Assembly (NCBI GenBank): GCA_963762605.1
Contig: CAVXLJ010000018.1
Span: 124,001 to 188,000, forward strand
Source: CAVSRC01 sp963762605
Lineage (GTDB): Bacteria > Pseudomonadota > Alphaproteobacteria > Rhizobiales > Kaistiaceae
Reading direction: 5' to 3'
DNA: 64,000 nucleotides
Below are positions 41,748 to 50,837 of the stretch, one piece after another (the first letter of the stretch is position 1; each line of letters starts with the position of its first letter). Under the pieces are notes generated by a model. It was not told the origin of the DNA. It worked only from the letters and a program-made list of their open reading frames with translations, and made no database searches. Position numbers and translations under genes: made by a program.

Positions 41748-43301
41748 ATGACCAGTCCTGTCGCTGTTCCGGCCCCAGAGGCGCCGGCTCCGTTGCTGAC
41801 CTTGACGGGTGTCCGCAAGGTCTACCCGGGCGTTGTCGCACTCGCCGGACTTTCCATGGACGTCCGTCCGGGCGAGGTGGTCGGGCTCGTCGGCGAAAAC
41901 GGCGCCGGCAAGTCGACGCTCATGAAGATCCTGGGCGGCATCATCGAGCCCACTGAAGGCACCATCACCGTCGATGGCAGCCAACGGTCGGCGCTCAGCG
42001 TTGCCGACAGCCTCGCGGCCGGCATTGCCTTCGTTCATCAGGAACTCAACCTTTTCGGCAATCTCGACGTCGCCTCCAATATCTATATCGGCCGCGAGCC
42101 GCTGCGGGGCGGCCCTTTGCGCCTCGTCGACAGCAACAAGCTGCGCCGCATGGTGCAGCCACTGCTTGACCGCGTCGGCGCCAATTTCGGGCCGAACACG
42201 CCCGTCAGCCAGCTGTCGCTCGCCCAGCAGCAGATGGTCGAGATCGCCAAGGCGCTGTCACTCGACGCTCGCCTCGTGATCCTTGACGAGCCGACATCGA
42301 GCCTGCCGCCGGCTGAGACCGAAAAGCTGCTCAGCATCATCGCCGGCCTCAAGGCGGAGGGCATCGCCGTCATCTTCATCTCGCACCGCCTCAACGAGGT
42401 CGAGCGCGCCGCCGACCGCGTCGTCGTGCTGCGCGACGGCCAACTCATCGGCACCCTCGGCAAGGACGAGATCGAGCACGACCGCATGGTCAAGATGATG
42501 ATCGGGCGCGATCTCAAGGTGCAGTTTGTCGCTCCCCACGTCGCGCAGAAAGAGGTTGTGCTGGAATTGCGCAACCTGCGCACCACCAGCCACCCGCGCA
42601 CGACCGTCAATCTCGAGCTGCGACGTGGCGAGATACTGGGTCTTGCCGGCCTCGTCGGCTCTGGTCGCACCGAGCTCGCGCGAGCCATCTTCGGCATCGA
42701 TCCGATCCTTGGCGGCGAGCTGCTGTTCGAGGGCGCGCGGTTTCGCCCGCGCGTCGCCAGCGACGCGGTGCGGCGCGGCATCTTTCTCGCGCCGGAGGAC
42801 CGGAAAAGTTCCGGGCTGCTTCTCGATTTCCCCATCGCGCAGAACATTTCGCTGCCGAACATGGCGGCCCATTCCCGCGCCTTCATGGTGACGCCGGCTC
42901 GCGAGATCGCGACCGCCGAGACTCAGCGCCTCAACCTCGACATCAAGGTGACCAAGGTCAGCGAGCGCACTGATTCGCTGTCGGGCGGCAATCAGCAGAA
43001 AGTCGTCCTGGCGAAATGGCTGGCGATGAGCCCCAAGGTCATGATTTTCGACGAGCCGACACGCGGCATCGATGTCGGCGCCAAGGCGGAAATCTATCGC
43101 CTGATGCGCGATCTGGCAGACAACGGCGTTGCGGTGCTGATGATTTCCAGTGACATGGAAGAGGTGATCGGCGTCTCGGATCGCATTGCGGTGATGCACG
43201 AGGGCCGGATTGCCGACATTCTCGACCGCGATCGGTTCAGCGAAGAAAACGTGCTGCTGCTGGCAGTCGGCAAGACCATCGCGGCGGAGGCGAGCCCATG
43301 A
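41748..43301 (+). CDS. Sugar ABC transporter ATPase (RbsA-like, two domains)
   Basis: A 517-residue double ATPase. The first domain has Walker A GENGAGKST (near residue 50), signature LSLAQQQMVEIAKAL, Walker B LVILDEPTSSL and ISHR. The second domain has a degenerate Walker A, GLVGSGRTELARA, with a full signature LSGGNQQKVVLAKWL and Walker B VMIFDEPTRGIDVG, as usual for RbsA/MglA proteins. It drives the sugar importer with the neighbouring permease. No sugar kinase or isomerase is adjacent to tell the substrate. Confidence 0.93.
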   Translation: MTSPVAVPAPEAPAPLLTLTGVRKVYPGVVALAGLSMDVRPGEVVGLVGENGAGKSTLMKILGGIIEPTEGTITVDGSQRSALSVADSLAAGIAFVHQELNLFGNLDVASNIYIGREPLRGGPLRLVDSNKLRRMVQPLLDRVGANFGPNTPVSQLSLAQQQMVEIAKALSLDARLVILDEPTSSLPPAETEKLLSIIAGLKAEGIAVIFISHRLNEVERAADRVVVLRDGQLIGTLGKDEIEHDRMVKMMIGRDLKVQFVAPHVAQKEVVLELRNLRTTSHPRTTVNLELRRGEILGLAGLVGSGRTELARAIFGIDPILGGELLFEGARFRPRVASDAVRRGIFLAPEDRKSSGLLLDFPIAQNISLPNMAAHSRAFMVTPAREIATAETQRLNLDIKVTKVSERTDSLSGGNQQKVVLAKWLAMSPKVMIFDEPTRGIDVGAKAEIYRLMRDLADNGVAVLMISSDMEEVIGVSDRIAVMHEGRIADILDRDRFSEENVLLLAVGKTIAAEASP

Positions 43302-43355
43302 GCGACCGTCGTGCCGTGACGCAGCCAATCGCACCAAATCCACGGGGAAACTCGA

Positions 43356-44357
43356 ATGAATAAGAAGGATCTGGGCCTGCTGGTCCTGATCGTGGTGGTC
43401 GGCGCTGTGGTCGCGCTGATCAACCCACGCTTCCTGTTGCCGATCAACATCGCCAATACCGCCAACCAGGTTGGCATGTTCGGCATCTCTGCGCTTGGCC
43501 AGGCCGTCGTCATCCTGACCGCCGGAATCGAACTCTCGGTCGGCTCGATGATCGCCCTCATCGGCGTGCTGTTCGTCGATTTCATCGCCAATCGGGCCAT
43601 TCCCTGGCCGCTGGCAATTGCCATGATGCTGGTTCTCGGCGCGGCCATCGGCGCGATTCACGGGACGCTCATCACCAAGCTCAGGATGCAGCCCTTCGTG
43701 GTGACGCTATGCGGGCTGCTGATCTATCGCGGCCTTGCCCGTTTCTATACCCAGGACGCTACTGCGGGCTTTGCTTTCGGGCAGAGCTTTCCGACCCTCG
43801 AGGCGATCACCACCGGGCGCTTGTTCGGGGTGCCGGCTCCATTCATCGCCATGGTCATTGTTACCGCGATCACCTGGGTCATCGTGCACCGATCGGTCTT
43901 CGGCCGCTATCTCTACGCCATCGGCAAGAACGAGGAGGCGGCGCGATATTCCGGCATCAACACCCACATCGTGATCATCGCCGCTTATGTCATCTGCCAG
44001 ATCCTGACGGTGATCGCGGCGATCTATTTCGCCATGTACACGCGCTCCATCGCTCCCTCCACGCAGGGAACCTTCTACGAGCTCTATGCCATCGCGGCGG
44101 CGGTGCTGGGAGGCTTCTCGCTGTTCGGCGGCGAGGGCTCGGTGATCGGCGCGATCCTCGGCGTGGTGCTGCTGCAAGAGCTGCAGAACCTGGTCAACCT
44201 GCTCGGCATTCCTTCTTCCCTCAACTTCTCCGTGATGGGCGGCGTGATCATCCTGGGCGTGATTGTCGATCAGCAGTGGGGGCTATACCGCGAGCGACGG
44301 CGCGCGCGCGAGGTTGCGCGGCTCCCACGGAGTGGTCCGGAGGCAATGTCGGCCTAG
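43356..44357 (+). CDS. Sugar ABC transporter permease (RbsC-like)
   Basis: A 333-residue membrane protein with about ten helices of the RbsC/BPD_transp_2 family. VVILTAGIELSVGSMIALIGV (near residue 58) and GRYLYAIGKNEEAARYSGI (near residue 186, the EAA-like loop contacting the ATPase) are family marks, as is FSLFGGEGSVIGAILG. The start at ATG 43356 follows the ATPase stop by 54 bases. One permease gene serves as homodimer. The operon ends here. Confidence 0.92.
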   Translation: MNKKDLGLLVLIVVVGAVVALINPRFLLPINIANTANQVGMFGISALGQAVVILTAGIELSVGSMIALIGVLFVDFIANRAIPWPLAIAMMLVLGAAIGAIHGTLITKLRMQPFVVTLCGLLIYRGLARFYTQDATAGFAFGQSFPTLEAITTGRLFGVPAPFIAMVIVTAITWVIVHRSVFGRYLYAIGKNEEAARYSGINTHIVIIAAYVICQILTVIAAIYFAMYTRSIAPSTQGTFYELYAIAAAVLGGFSLFGGEGSVIGAILGVVLLQELQNLVNLLGIPSSLNFSVMGGVIILGVIVDQQWGLYRERRRAREVARLPRSGPEAMSA

Positions 44358-44497
44358 GGTTGGTCGTGGCGGCAGCGGGAGCGTGGCCGGCTTCTGCCGG
44401 CGTGTGACGCCGATCACTTGGCAGTCGCCGGCGAACCGGTCAGCCTTGTCGGGCGCGACCGGTCGTGGGGGCGGATGGCGGTCGCATGGAGGCCAAG

Positions 44498-45034
44498 ATG
44501 AAAAGCATGCGCATCCTGCCCTTAGTTCTCACCGCAAGCGTCCTCTGCGCGGCCGCCGCTCAGGCCGCCGCCATCTCGCTCAACGTCAAACTCGGCCTGT
44601 GGGAGGTGACCTCCACCGGCACCACCAGCGGCGCGCCGCCGGTTCCGGCCGCGGCGCTCGCCAGCCTGTCCCCGGCGCAGAAGGCCAAGATACAAGCCGC
44701 CATGGCGGCGGCGATGGCCTCGGCCAACAAGCCGCACACATACAAGTCGTGCGTCACCGCCGAGAGCATCCAGCGCGGCCTCAATCCGGATCCGCAACTG
44801 GCCAACGGCTGCACGCAGACCGTGGTTTCAAGCTCGCCGACCGATATGGAAGTCCGGATCGTCTGCACCGGCCGTCACCAGATGTCCGGCACGGTCCATT
44901 TCCAGGCGTCGAGCCCGGAGGCGATGAGCGGCACGGTGGACATGGCCCTCACGGAAGGCGGCAAGGTGATGAAGGTCAGCCGCCAGATCACGAGCAAATG
45001 GGTGTCTGCCGATTGCGGCACTGTGAAGCCCTGA
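44498..45034 (+). CDS. DUF3617-family secreted protein
   Basis: A 178-residue exported protein with a signal peptide (MKSMRILPLVLTASVLCAAAAQAAA). The mature part begins VKLGLWEVTSTGTTSG and contains KSCVTAESIQRG and NGCTQTVVSSSPTDMEVRIVCTGR, the Cys-containing pattern of DUF3617 proteins (C..C..C..C). Its role is unknown. ATG 44498 is preceded by GGAGG; the in-frame ATG 44486 overlaps this site. Confidence 0.82.
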   Translation: MKSMRILPLVLTASVLCAAAAQAAAISLNVKLGLWEVTSTGTTSGAPPVPAAALASLSPAQKAKIQAAMAAAMASANKPHTYKSCVTAESIQRGLNPDPQLANGCTQTVVSSSPTDMEVRIVCTGRHQMSGTVHFQASSPEAMSGTVDMALTEGGKVMKVSRQITSKWVSADCGTVKP

Positions 45035-45066
45035 GGGCCGGCGCCGGGCACAAACGGAGTTGGTGA

Positions 45067-45972
45067 TCAGGCCAGCGCCACCGCGATCTCGGCCGCCAGC
45101 CGGGCGTTGTTCTTCACCAGCGCGATGTTGGTGGTGAGGCTGCGTCCGCCGGTCAGGTGAAAGATGGCGTCGAGCAGGAAGGGCGTTACCGCCTTGCCGG
45201 TGATCTCCTTTGCCGCGGCGTCGGCGACCGCGGCGGCGATCACCGGCGCCATGTCGGCGGCGGGGATCTCGTCAACCTCGGGCACCGGATTGGCGATGAG
45301 CATGCCGCCCGCCTGGCCGAGCTCGGCGCGGGTGCGGATGAAACCGGCGATGGCTGCGGCATCATCGAGGCGGATGGGCGAGGGCAGGCCGCTGTCACGC
45401 GACCAGAAGGCGGGAAAGACGCTGCTGCCATAGCTCACCACGGGCACGCCCAGCGTCTCCAGCACCTCCAGCGTCTTGGGCAGGTCCAGCAGCGCCTTGG
45501 CGCCGGCGCAGACGACCGTGACCGGCGTCCGCGACAGTTCGGTGAGGTCGGCGGAGACGTCGAAGCTTTCTTCGGCGCCGCGATGGACGCCGCCGATGCC
45601 GCCGGTGGCAAACACGCTTATGCCGGCCAGATGGGCGGCGATCATGGTGGCGGCCACCGTGGTCGCCCCGGTGCGGCCGGAGGCCAGACCATAGGCGATG
45701 TCGGCGGAGGAGAGCTTGAGCACGTCCTTGGCCCGCGCCAGGTGCTCCAGTTCGCCGCGCGCGAGACCGACGCGGATCTTGCCGCCGATCACGGCGATCG
45801 CCGCCGGCACGGCACCGGCCTCGCGCACCACCGTCTCGACGGCAAGCGCCGTGTCGAGGTTGTCCGGCCAGGGCATGCCGTGGCTGACGATCGTGGTCTC
45901 CAGCGCCACCACCGGTTTGCCGGCTGCAAGGGCTTCGGCAATTTCGGAAGAGATCACGACATGGGGATTCAT
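45067..45972 (-). CDS. psuG: Pseudouridine-5'-phosphate glycosidase
   Basis: A 301-residue PsuG. ALETTIVSHGMPWPDNLDTA (near residue 23), GKIRVGLARGELEHLA, and TGGIGGVHRGAEESFDVSADL (about residue 128, with the acidic and basic active-site residues) are diagnostic. It splits pseudouridine-5'-phosphate into uracil and ribose-5-phosphate. Start ATG 45972 overlaps the psuK stop by four bases, so the pathway genes are coupled: kinase first, glycosidase second. Confidence 0.95.
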   Translation of the reverse strand: MNPHVVISSEIAEALAAGKPVVALETTIVSHGMPWPDNLDTALAVETVVREAGAVPAAIAVIGGKIRVGLARGELEHLARAKDVLKLSSADIAYGLASGRTGATTVAATMIAAHLAGISVFATGGIGGVHRGAEESFDVSADLTELSRTPVTVVCAGAKALLDLPKTLEVLETLGVPVVSYGSSVFPAFWSRDSGLPSPIRLDDAAAIAGFIRTRAELGQAGGMLIANPVPEVDEIPAADMAPVIAAAVADAAAKEITGKAVTPFLLDAIFHLTGGRSLTTNIALVKNNARLAAEIAVALA

Positions 45973-46928
45973 GGCTTTGCCTGCCTGGGACCGGCGGCGA
46001 TGCGGGCGGAGAGCGCGCCGGGCTTGAACGGTGCGGCGGCGACGCTGCCGTGTTCGATGGTGAGCGCGGCGGCGGCGAGGCCCGAGCGGATGGATTCGTT
46101 GAGCGAGCGTCCTTCGGTCATCGCCGCGATGGTACCGGCGGCGAAGGAATCGCCGGCGCCGTTGACCGCGGTGATGTCGGTCTTGAGCGGGATGAAGGCA
46201 CGCGTCTCGCCGGCCCGCGCGGCGATCACCGGCTCGCCGCCGGCGGTGACCACGATCCGCGTCGTGCGCGTGCGCGACAGCTCGGCGGCCAGCGCCGTGG
46301 CGCCAGCGGCGCGGTTGGGGTCCTGGCCGACCAGCGCGGCGGCTTCGCGCCGGTTGGCGAAGAGAAAGGTCAGCCGGTCGAGAAGCGGCGCCAGACGCAC
46401 GGCCTTTGCCGGCGAGACGGCAAGTGCGGCCACCGCCGTGCCGGCCGCCACGGCCTGCTCGACCAGAAAGGCCAGCGTCTCCTCCGGCAGGTTGGCGTCG
46501 ACCACCCAGAAGTCGGCGCCGCCGGTGGCTGCGGCGGGGCCGACCGCGGCCGGGGTCAGCTCGGCGCAGACATCCATATCGGCGATGCCGATGATCAGCT
46601 CGCCACGATCGTCGAAGGCGGCGTGGTAGCCGGCGGTGGGTTTGTCGGCCGAGACGCCGATGCCGGCGGTATCGACGCCGGCGGCAGCGCATGCGGCGAT
46701 AATCGCTTCCCCGTCGGGGTCGGCGCCGATGCGGGTGACCAGCCGCGCCGCAATGCCGAGACGGGCGATGATGGCGGCGACATTGTAGCCGACACCGCCG
46801 GGCAGGCGGCGGGAATGGCCGGGATTGGAGGCGCCCATGACCGGCGGCGCGGCGGTCTCGGCGATGCGGTCGATGGTGGCGCCACCGAAGACCGTCACCC
46901 GGTCGATGCGGCTGAATGGCTGATCCAT
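45969..46928 (-). CDS. psuK: PfkB-family carbohydrate kinase, probable pseudouridine kinase
   Basis: A 319-residue ribokinase-family protein. GGVGYNVAAIIARLG (near residue 45) is the first PfkB signature and TAVNGAGDSFAAGTIAAM (about residue 254) the second, with the catalytic Asp in GAGD. Overlap with psuG identifies it as the pseudouridine kinase that makes pseudouridine-5'-phosphate. Together they recycle pseudouridine from RNA breakdown. No dedicated nucleoside transporter is next to them, though a ribose-type ABC importer lies about 1 kb further along. Confidence 0.9.
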   Translation of the reverse strand: MDQPFSRIDRVTVFGGATIDRIAETAAPPVMGASNPGHSRRLPGGVGYNVAAIIARLGIAARLVTRIGADPDGEAIIAACAAAGVDTAGIGVSADKPTAGYHAAFDDRGELIIGIADMDVCAELTPAAVGPAAATGGADFWVVDANLPEETLAFLVEQAVAAGTAVAALAVSPAKAVRLAPLLDRLTFLFANRREAAALVGQDPNRAAGATALAAELSRTRTTRIVVTAGGEPVIAARAGETRAFIPLKTDITAVNGAGDSFAAGTIAAMTEGRSLNESIRSGLAAAALTIEHGSVAAAPFKPGALSARIAAGPRQAKP

Positions 46929-47116
46929 GAGGGTGCTCCCGGCACCGCTCGGCCGGCACGGCGAACACGGTGCATGGGGATCATATCAAAGGCCGGGTGC
47001 GTGGGCGCAAGGGTGCCGATTTATCCCCGCGGCATCCCGGGCATAGGATGGGGCCGGACGACTCAAGGGTATTCCGGCGGGTCATGCCCGCCGGCAGCTA
47101 TGGACCTGTCATCTCC

Positions 47117-48091
47117 ATGACCAACCCCAAGCAACCGGCCACGGCCCGTCCGGTTCACGTGCCGGCGCCGCCAGATCCGCGCCTGCGTCAGACGCCGCTG
47201 CCCGATTTCCAGCCCAAGCCCGCCGAGGAGGACCCTGGCGCGCCGGAACGGGTGGCGGCCATCCTCGCGAGTCCCACCTATCGTGCGCCCGACGACGATC
47301 CCGATTTCCTTGCCCGCGGCGAGGTGCGCGGTGTCCGCCTGCAGCTCGACTATCTGAAGGCGGAAAAGCTGCTGGAAGAAAAGGGCATCCATCATACGGT
47401 GGTCATCTTCGGCTCGACGCGCATCGCCGAGCCGGCGGCGGCGGCGAAGCGGGTCGGCGAGTGCGAGGCTGCCCAGGCCGCTGCGCCGGACGACGATGGA
47501 ATCGCCCGCCGGCTTGCCGTGGCGCGGCGAATCCTCGCCAAGAGCCGCTACTATGAGGTGGCTCGTGCCTTCGGCCATCTGGTCGCTTCGAGCGACTTCA
47601 CCTTTCGCGGGCATAAGCTGGTGGTGACCACCGGCGGCGGCCCGGGCATCATGGAGGCGGCCAACCGCGGCGCCTTCGATGCCGGCGCCGATACCATCGG
47701 CCTCAATATCACGCTGCCGCGCGAGCAGTTCCCCAACCCGTACGTGACGCCGGAGCTCTGCTTCCGCTTCCATTATTTCGCCCTGCGCAAGCTGCATTTC
47801 CTGCTCCGCGCCAAGGCGCTGGTCGCCTTTCCCGGCGGCTTCGGCACCTTCGACGAGCTGTTCGAGCTGCTCACGCTGATGCAGACGCGGACCATCAAGC
47901 CGATGCCGGTGGTGCTGGTCGGCGAGGAATACTGGCGCGGTGCCGTCGACTTCGATTATCTGGCCGAGGAGGGCGTCATCGAGCGCGAGGACCTCGACCT
48001 GTTCTGGTTTGCCGAGACGGCCGAGGAGATCTGGGAAGGCATCCTCGCCTGGCACGCTGCCAATGGCGAACCGTTGAAGCCGGCAAAATGA
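47117..48091 (+). CDS. LOG-family (TIGR00730) protein
   Basis: A 324-residue protein with the lysine-decarboxylase-like Rossmann fold. VVIFGSTRIAEPAAA begins it (near residue 91), VVTTGGGPGIMEAANRGAFDAGA (near residue 170) and AFPGGFGTFDELFELLTLMQT (near residue 236) are the GGGxGxM and PGGxGTxxE motifs. These are shared with cytokinin-activating LOG phosphoribohydrolases. Here the N-terminal 80-residue extension and length point to the longer bacterial branch, whose nucleotide substrate is less certain. The ATG at 47117 was chosen since the upstream part is not gene-like. Confidence 0.85.
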   Translation: MTNPKQPATARPVHVPAPPDPRLRQTPLPDFQPKPAEEDPGAPERVAAILASPTYRAPDDDPDFLARGEVRGVRLQLDYLKAEKLLEEKGIHHTVVIFGSTRIAEPAAAAKRVGECEAAQAAAPDDDGIARRLAVARRILAKSRYYEVARAFGHLVASSDFTFRGHKLVVTTGGGPGIMEAANRGAFDAGADTIGLNITLPREQFPNPYVTPELCFRFHYFALRKLHFLLRAKALVAFPGGFGTFDELFELLTLMQTRTIKPMPVVLVGEEYWRGAVDFDYLAEEGVIEREDLDLFWFAETAEEIWEGILAWHAANGEPLKPAK

Positions 48092-48119
48092 CCGGCCGCC
48101 CGCAAGTTAATCGGAGGAA

Positions 48120-49514
48120 ATGCGCGTGAAGATCTCCTTCCATGGCGCCGACCGTACTGTCACCGGCTCCTGCCACCTGATCGAATGTGCCGGCAAACGC
48201 ATCCTGGTCGATTGCGGCATGTTCCAGGGCAGCCGCGAACTTTCCGAAGACAATGCCGAGCCGTTCGGCTTCGACGCGAAAGCGATCGACGTGGTGCTGT
48301 TGACCCACGCCCATCTTGACCATTGCGGGCGGCTGCCATTGCTGGTGAAACGCGGCTTTTCCGGCGAGATCATCGCCACCGGCGCCAGCCGCGAGCTGGC
48401 CCGGCTGGTGATGCTCGATTCGGCCCGCCTGCAGGAGGAAGAGGCCGAGCGCGACCAGCGCAAGCGGGCGCGGCGACGCGGCGACGACGCGGGTGAGGGG
48501 CCGCTCTATACCGTGCTCGACGCCATGAACGTGCTCGACTATTTCGGCCGCACCGCCCGCTACGATCAGCCGATCGACGTGGCGCCCGGCATTCGCGCCA
48601 CCTTCTTCGACGCCGGCCATATCCTCGGCTCGGCGAGCATTCTTCTGGAACTGGAAGAGAAGGGCACCCGCCGGCGTCTGGTCATGTCCGGCGACATCGG
48701 CAATGCCGGGCGGCCGCTCTTGAACCCGCCCAAGCAGCCGCCGCAATGCGACGTGGTGGTGATGGAAACCACCTATGGCGACCGCAATCACAAGGCCTTC
48801 GAACCGTCGGTGGAGGAGTTCTATGCCGCGATCGAGGACACCTTCGCCCGCGGCGGCAATGTGGTGATCCCGACTTTCGCGCTGGAGCGCGCCCAGGAGC
48901 TTCTCTACGCACTCCACGACGCCATGAGCGACGGACGGCTGCCGAAGTCGATCCAGGTCTTCCTCGATTCGCCGATGGCGATCACCGCCACGGAAATCTT
49001 CCGGCGTCATCCGGAGGACATGTCGGACGCGATCAGCGACCTCTTCCGCGACGGGCGCGATCCGCTGTCGGTGCCCGGCCTGCATCTCACCCGCGAGACC
49101 TCCGATTCCATGCATATCAACAAGGTCAGCGGCGGCGCCGTCATCATGGCCGGGTCGGGCATGGCGACCGGCGGGCGCGTGCGCCATCACCTCAAGCACA
49201 ATCTCTGGCGTGCCGATGCCGGCATCATCTTTGTCGGCTTTGCCGCACACGGGACGCTGGCGCGCATCATCATCGACGGGGCGAAAAAAGTGCGCATCTT
49301 CGGCGAGGAAATTCCGGTCAAGGCCAAGGTCCACACGATCGGCGGCTTCTCGGCCCATGCCGACCAGCAGGAACTGCTCGCCTGGCACGAATCGTCACGG
49401 GCGGCGCGCACCTATCTGGTTCATGGCGACGAAGACGTGATGAAGACCTTCGCGCCGATGCTCACCGACACCGAGGCGGTGATGCCGGCGATGAACCAGG
49501 AATTCGAGCTGTAG
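48120..49514 (+). CDS. MBL-fold beta-CASP RNA-processing nuclease
   Basis: A 464-residue metallo-beta-lactamase-fold protein. Zinc ligands are in THAHLDHCGR (near residue 62), FFDAGHILGSA and MSGDIGN. The beta-CASP part has METTYGDRNH, PTFALERAQELL and GGFSAHADQQEL, with the last His in LVHGDED. It should cleave RNA (RNase J/CPSF-73/YSH1-like superfamily). The gene starts 28 bases after the LOG-family gene, in the same direction. Confidence 0.9.
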   Translation: MRVKISFHGADRTVTGSCHLIECAGKRILVDCGMFQGSRELSEDNAEPFGFDAKAIDVVLLTHAHLDHCGRLPLLVKRGFSGEIIATGASRELARLVMLDSARLQEEEAERDQRKRARRRGDDAGEGPLYTVLDAMNVLDYFGRTARYDQPIDVAPGIRATFFDAGHILGSASILLELEEKGTRRRLVMSGDIGNAGRPLLNPPKQPPQCDVVVMETTYGDRNHKAFEPSVEEFYAAIEDTFARGGNVVIPTFALERAQELLYALHDAMSDGRLPKSIQVFLDSPMAITATEIFRRHPEDMSDAISDLFRDGRDPLSVPGLHLTRETSDSMHINKVSGGAVIMAGSGMATGGRVRHHLKHNLWRADAGIIFVGFAAHGTLARIIIDGAKKVRIFGEEIPVKAKVHTIGGFSAHADQQELLAWHESSRAARTYLVHGDEDVMKTFAPMLTDTEAVMPAMNQEFEL

Positions 49515-49598
49515 GGCGGGTTGGGCGCGGAGCGCCGTAACCCGCCATCTGAATTCGCGGAGAACCGGTGGGTTACGCGCCTGTGGCGCTGACCCACC
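49515..49598. repeat. Pair of related palindromes (REP-like)
   Basis: Two compound hairpins, 49515-49546 (outer arms GGCGGGTT/AACCCGCC) and 49567-49598 (outer arms GGTGGGT/ACCCACC), each with an inner GGCGC/GCGCC-type stem. They look like one element in opposite orientations, 20 bases apart. This is the usual layout of extragenic palindromic repeats in proteobacteria. Confidence 0.65.
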
Positions 49599-49628
49599 CT
49601 GCGCGCGGGACGCGAAGGGGAAACGGTG

Positions 49629-50333
49629 ATGGCTGAAAGGGTGGCGATGATCGTGGCCGGCGGCACCGGCATGGGCGCCGCGGCAGCGCGGCGGCTCGCC
49701 GCGGATGGCTTCGCGGTGGCGGTCCTCTCCTCGTCCGGCAAGGGCGAGGCGCTGGCCAGGGAGCTCGGCGGCGTCGGCGTCACCGGCTCCAATCAGGTGA
49801 CCGATGACATCGCGCGGCTGGTCGATGCGACGATGGCGCGCTGGGGGCGGATCGACGTTCTGGTCAACGGCGCCGGGCACGGGCCACGCGGGCCGATCCT
49901 GGAGATCACCGACGATGAGTGGCGCGCCGGGCTCGACACTTATCTGATGAACGTCATCCGTGCGGTCCGGCTGGTGGCGCCGATCATGATCGAGCAGAAG
50001 AGCGGGGCGATCATCAACATCTCGACCGCCTGGGTCTTCGAGCCGAGCGCCATGTTCCCGACCTCGGCCGTGGCCCGCGCGGGGCTTGCCGCCTACGCCA
50101 AGATCTTCGCCGACACCTATGCCGCCGACAACGTGCGCATGAACACGGTTCTGCCCGGCTGGATCGACAGCCTGCCGGCGACCGAGGAGCGGCGCGAGAG
50201 CGTGCCCATGAAGCGCTACGGAACGGCGGAGGAGATCGCGGCGACCATCGCGTTCCTGGCCTCCGACGGCGCCGGCTACATCACCGGGCAGAGCATCCGC
50301 GTCGATGGCGGGCTGATGCGGTCGATCTTGTGA
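49629..50333 (+). CDS. Atypical SDR-family protein
   Basis: A 234-residue Rossmann-fold protein with VAGGTGMGAAAARRL at the start, NGAGHGPRG for the NAG motif, and the C-terminal DGAGYITGQSIRVDGGL of SDRs. The catalytic Tyr-x3-Lys is not visible. The matching segment reads MFPTSAVARAG, with Phe and no Lys. This is a subfamily trait rather than obvious decay, since the rest of the protein is intact. It may bind a nucleotide without classical dehydrogenase chemistry, or use other residues. ATG 49629 is preferred to the GTG three bases before. Confidence 0.82.
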   Translation: MAERVAMIVAGGTGMGAAAARRLAADGFAVAVLSSSGKGEALARELGGVGVTGSNQVTDDIARLVDATMARWGRIDVLVNGAGHGPRGPILEITDDEWRAGLDTYLMNVIRAVRLVAPIMIEQKSGAIINISTAWVFEPSAMFPTSAVARAGLAAYAKIFADTYAADNVRMNTVLPGWIDSLPATEERRESVPMKRYGTAEEIAATIAFLASDGAGYITGQSIRVDGGLMRSIL

Positions 50334-50419
50334 CGCAACGCGCCGCCGCTTCAGGATATCCGGGCAATGAGGGGTGGCGCGTATGCCATGCGGCCTCGCG
50401 CCGCATCGCGACGGCATGA

Positions 50420-50434
50420 GAACAAATATAGAAC
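50420..50434. promoter_or_regulatory. SOS (LexA) box, GAAC-N7-GAAC
   Basis: GAACAAATATAGAAC is a perfect match to the alphaproteobacterial LexA consensus GAAC-N7-GAAC. It lies 46 bases upstream of the GTG start of the 91-residue gene. This suggests that the gene is induced by DNA damage. Confidence 0.65.
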
Positions 50435-50479
50435 AAGGCAAGGCAGACGCCGAGGCCAATTCGTCCGGGGAGGGCGGTC

Positions 50480-50755
50480 GTGTTCTTTCAGGTGAAGGTC
50501 AGAGTCGATCTGGCAAGAATGGGGGAGTTCGGGCAGAGGCTGCAAAGGAACGAATTGGACCGCAGCGCGATCCGCACCGATACTTACTGCCTCAAGTCCG
50601 ACCCCGCCGTCGGCTTCAGCATCTGGGAGGCTGCCGATCGCGCCGCCTTCGACAAGGTCTTCGCCGCCTGGCGTCCCTATTACTCGGAGGCCGAGATCAC
50701 CGAGATGATCACCGCTCGCGACGCCATGGGCGAGCTGATCAGACAAATGCACTGA
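50480..50755 (+). CDS. Small alpha/beta-barrel-like protein, likely SOS-controlled
   Basis: A 91-residue protein (GTG start): MFFQVKVRVDLARMGEFGQRL, TDTYCLKSDPAVGFSIWEAAD and EAEITEMITARDAMGELI. The alternation of strands and helices resembles a half ferredoxin-like dimeric barrel, the fold of many small stress proteins and monooxygenase-like proteins. No named family is assigned. GGAGGGCG lies at a suitable distance upstream. The perfect SOS box in its promoter is its most informative feature. Confidence 0.7.
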   Translation: MFFQVKVRVDLARMGEFGQRLQRNELDRSAIRTDTYCLKSDPAVGFSIWEAADRAAFDKVFAAWRPYYSEAEITEMITARDAMGELIRQMH

Positions 50756-50837
50756 GCCGGTTTGTCGGGTAGGCTCGGCGCGCAGCGTCGCGATTCATCG
50801 TTCGGCGCGAACCGACCCCGCGCGCCTTGAGCACAGC

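Noticed and set aside
45067..46968. A single 633-codon frame that might be a kinase-glycosidase fusion
   Set aside because: The upstream half is a wrong-frame reading of psuK. PsuG starts at ATG 45972 with the four-base overlap usual for separate genes.
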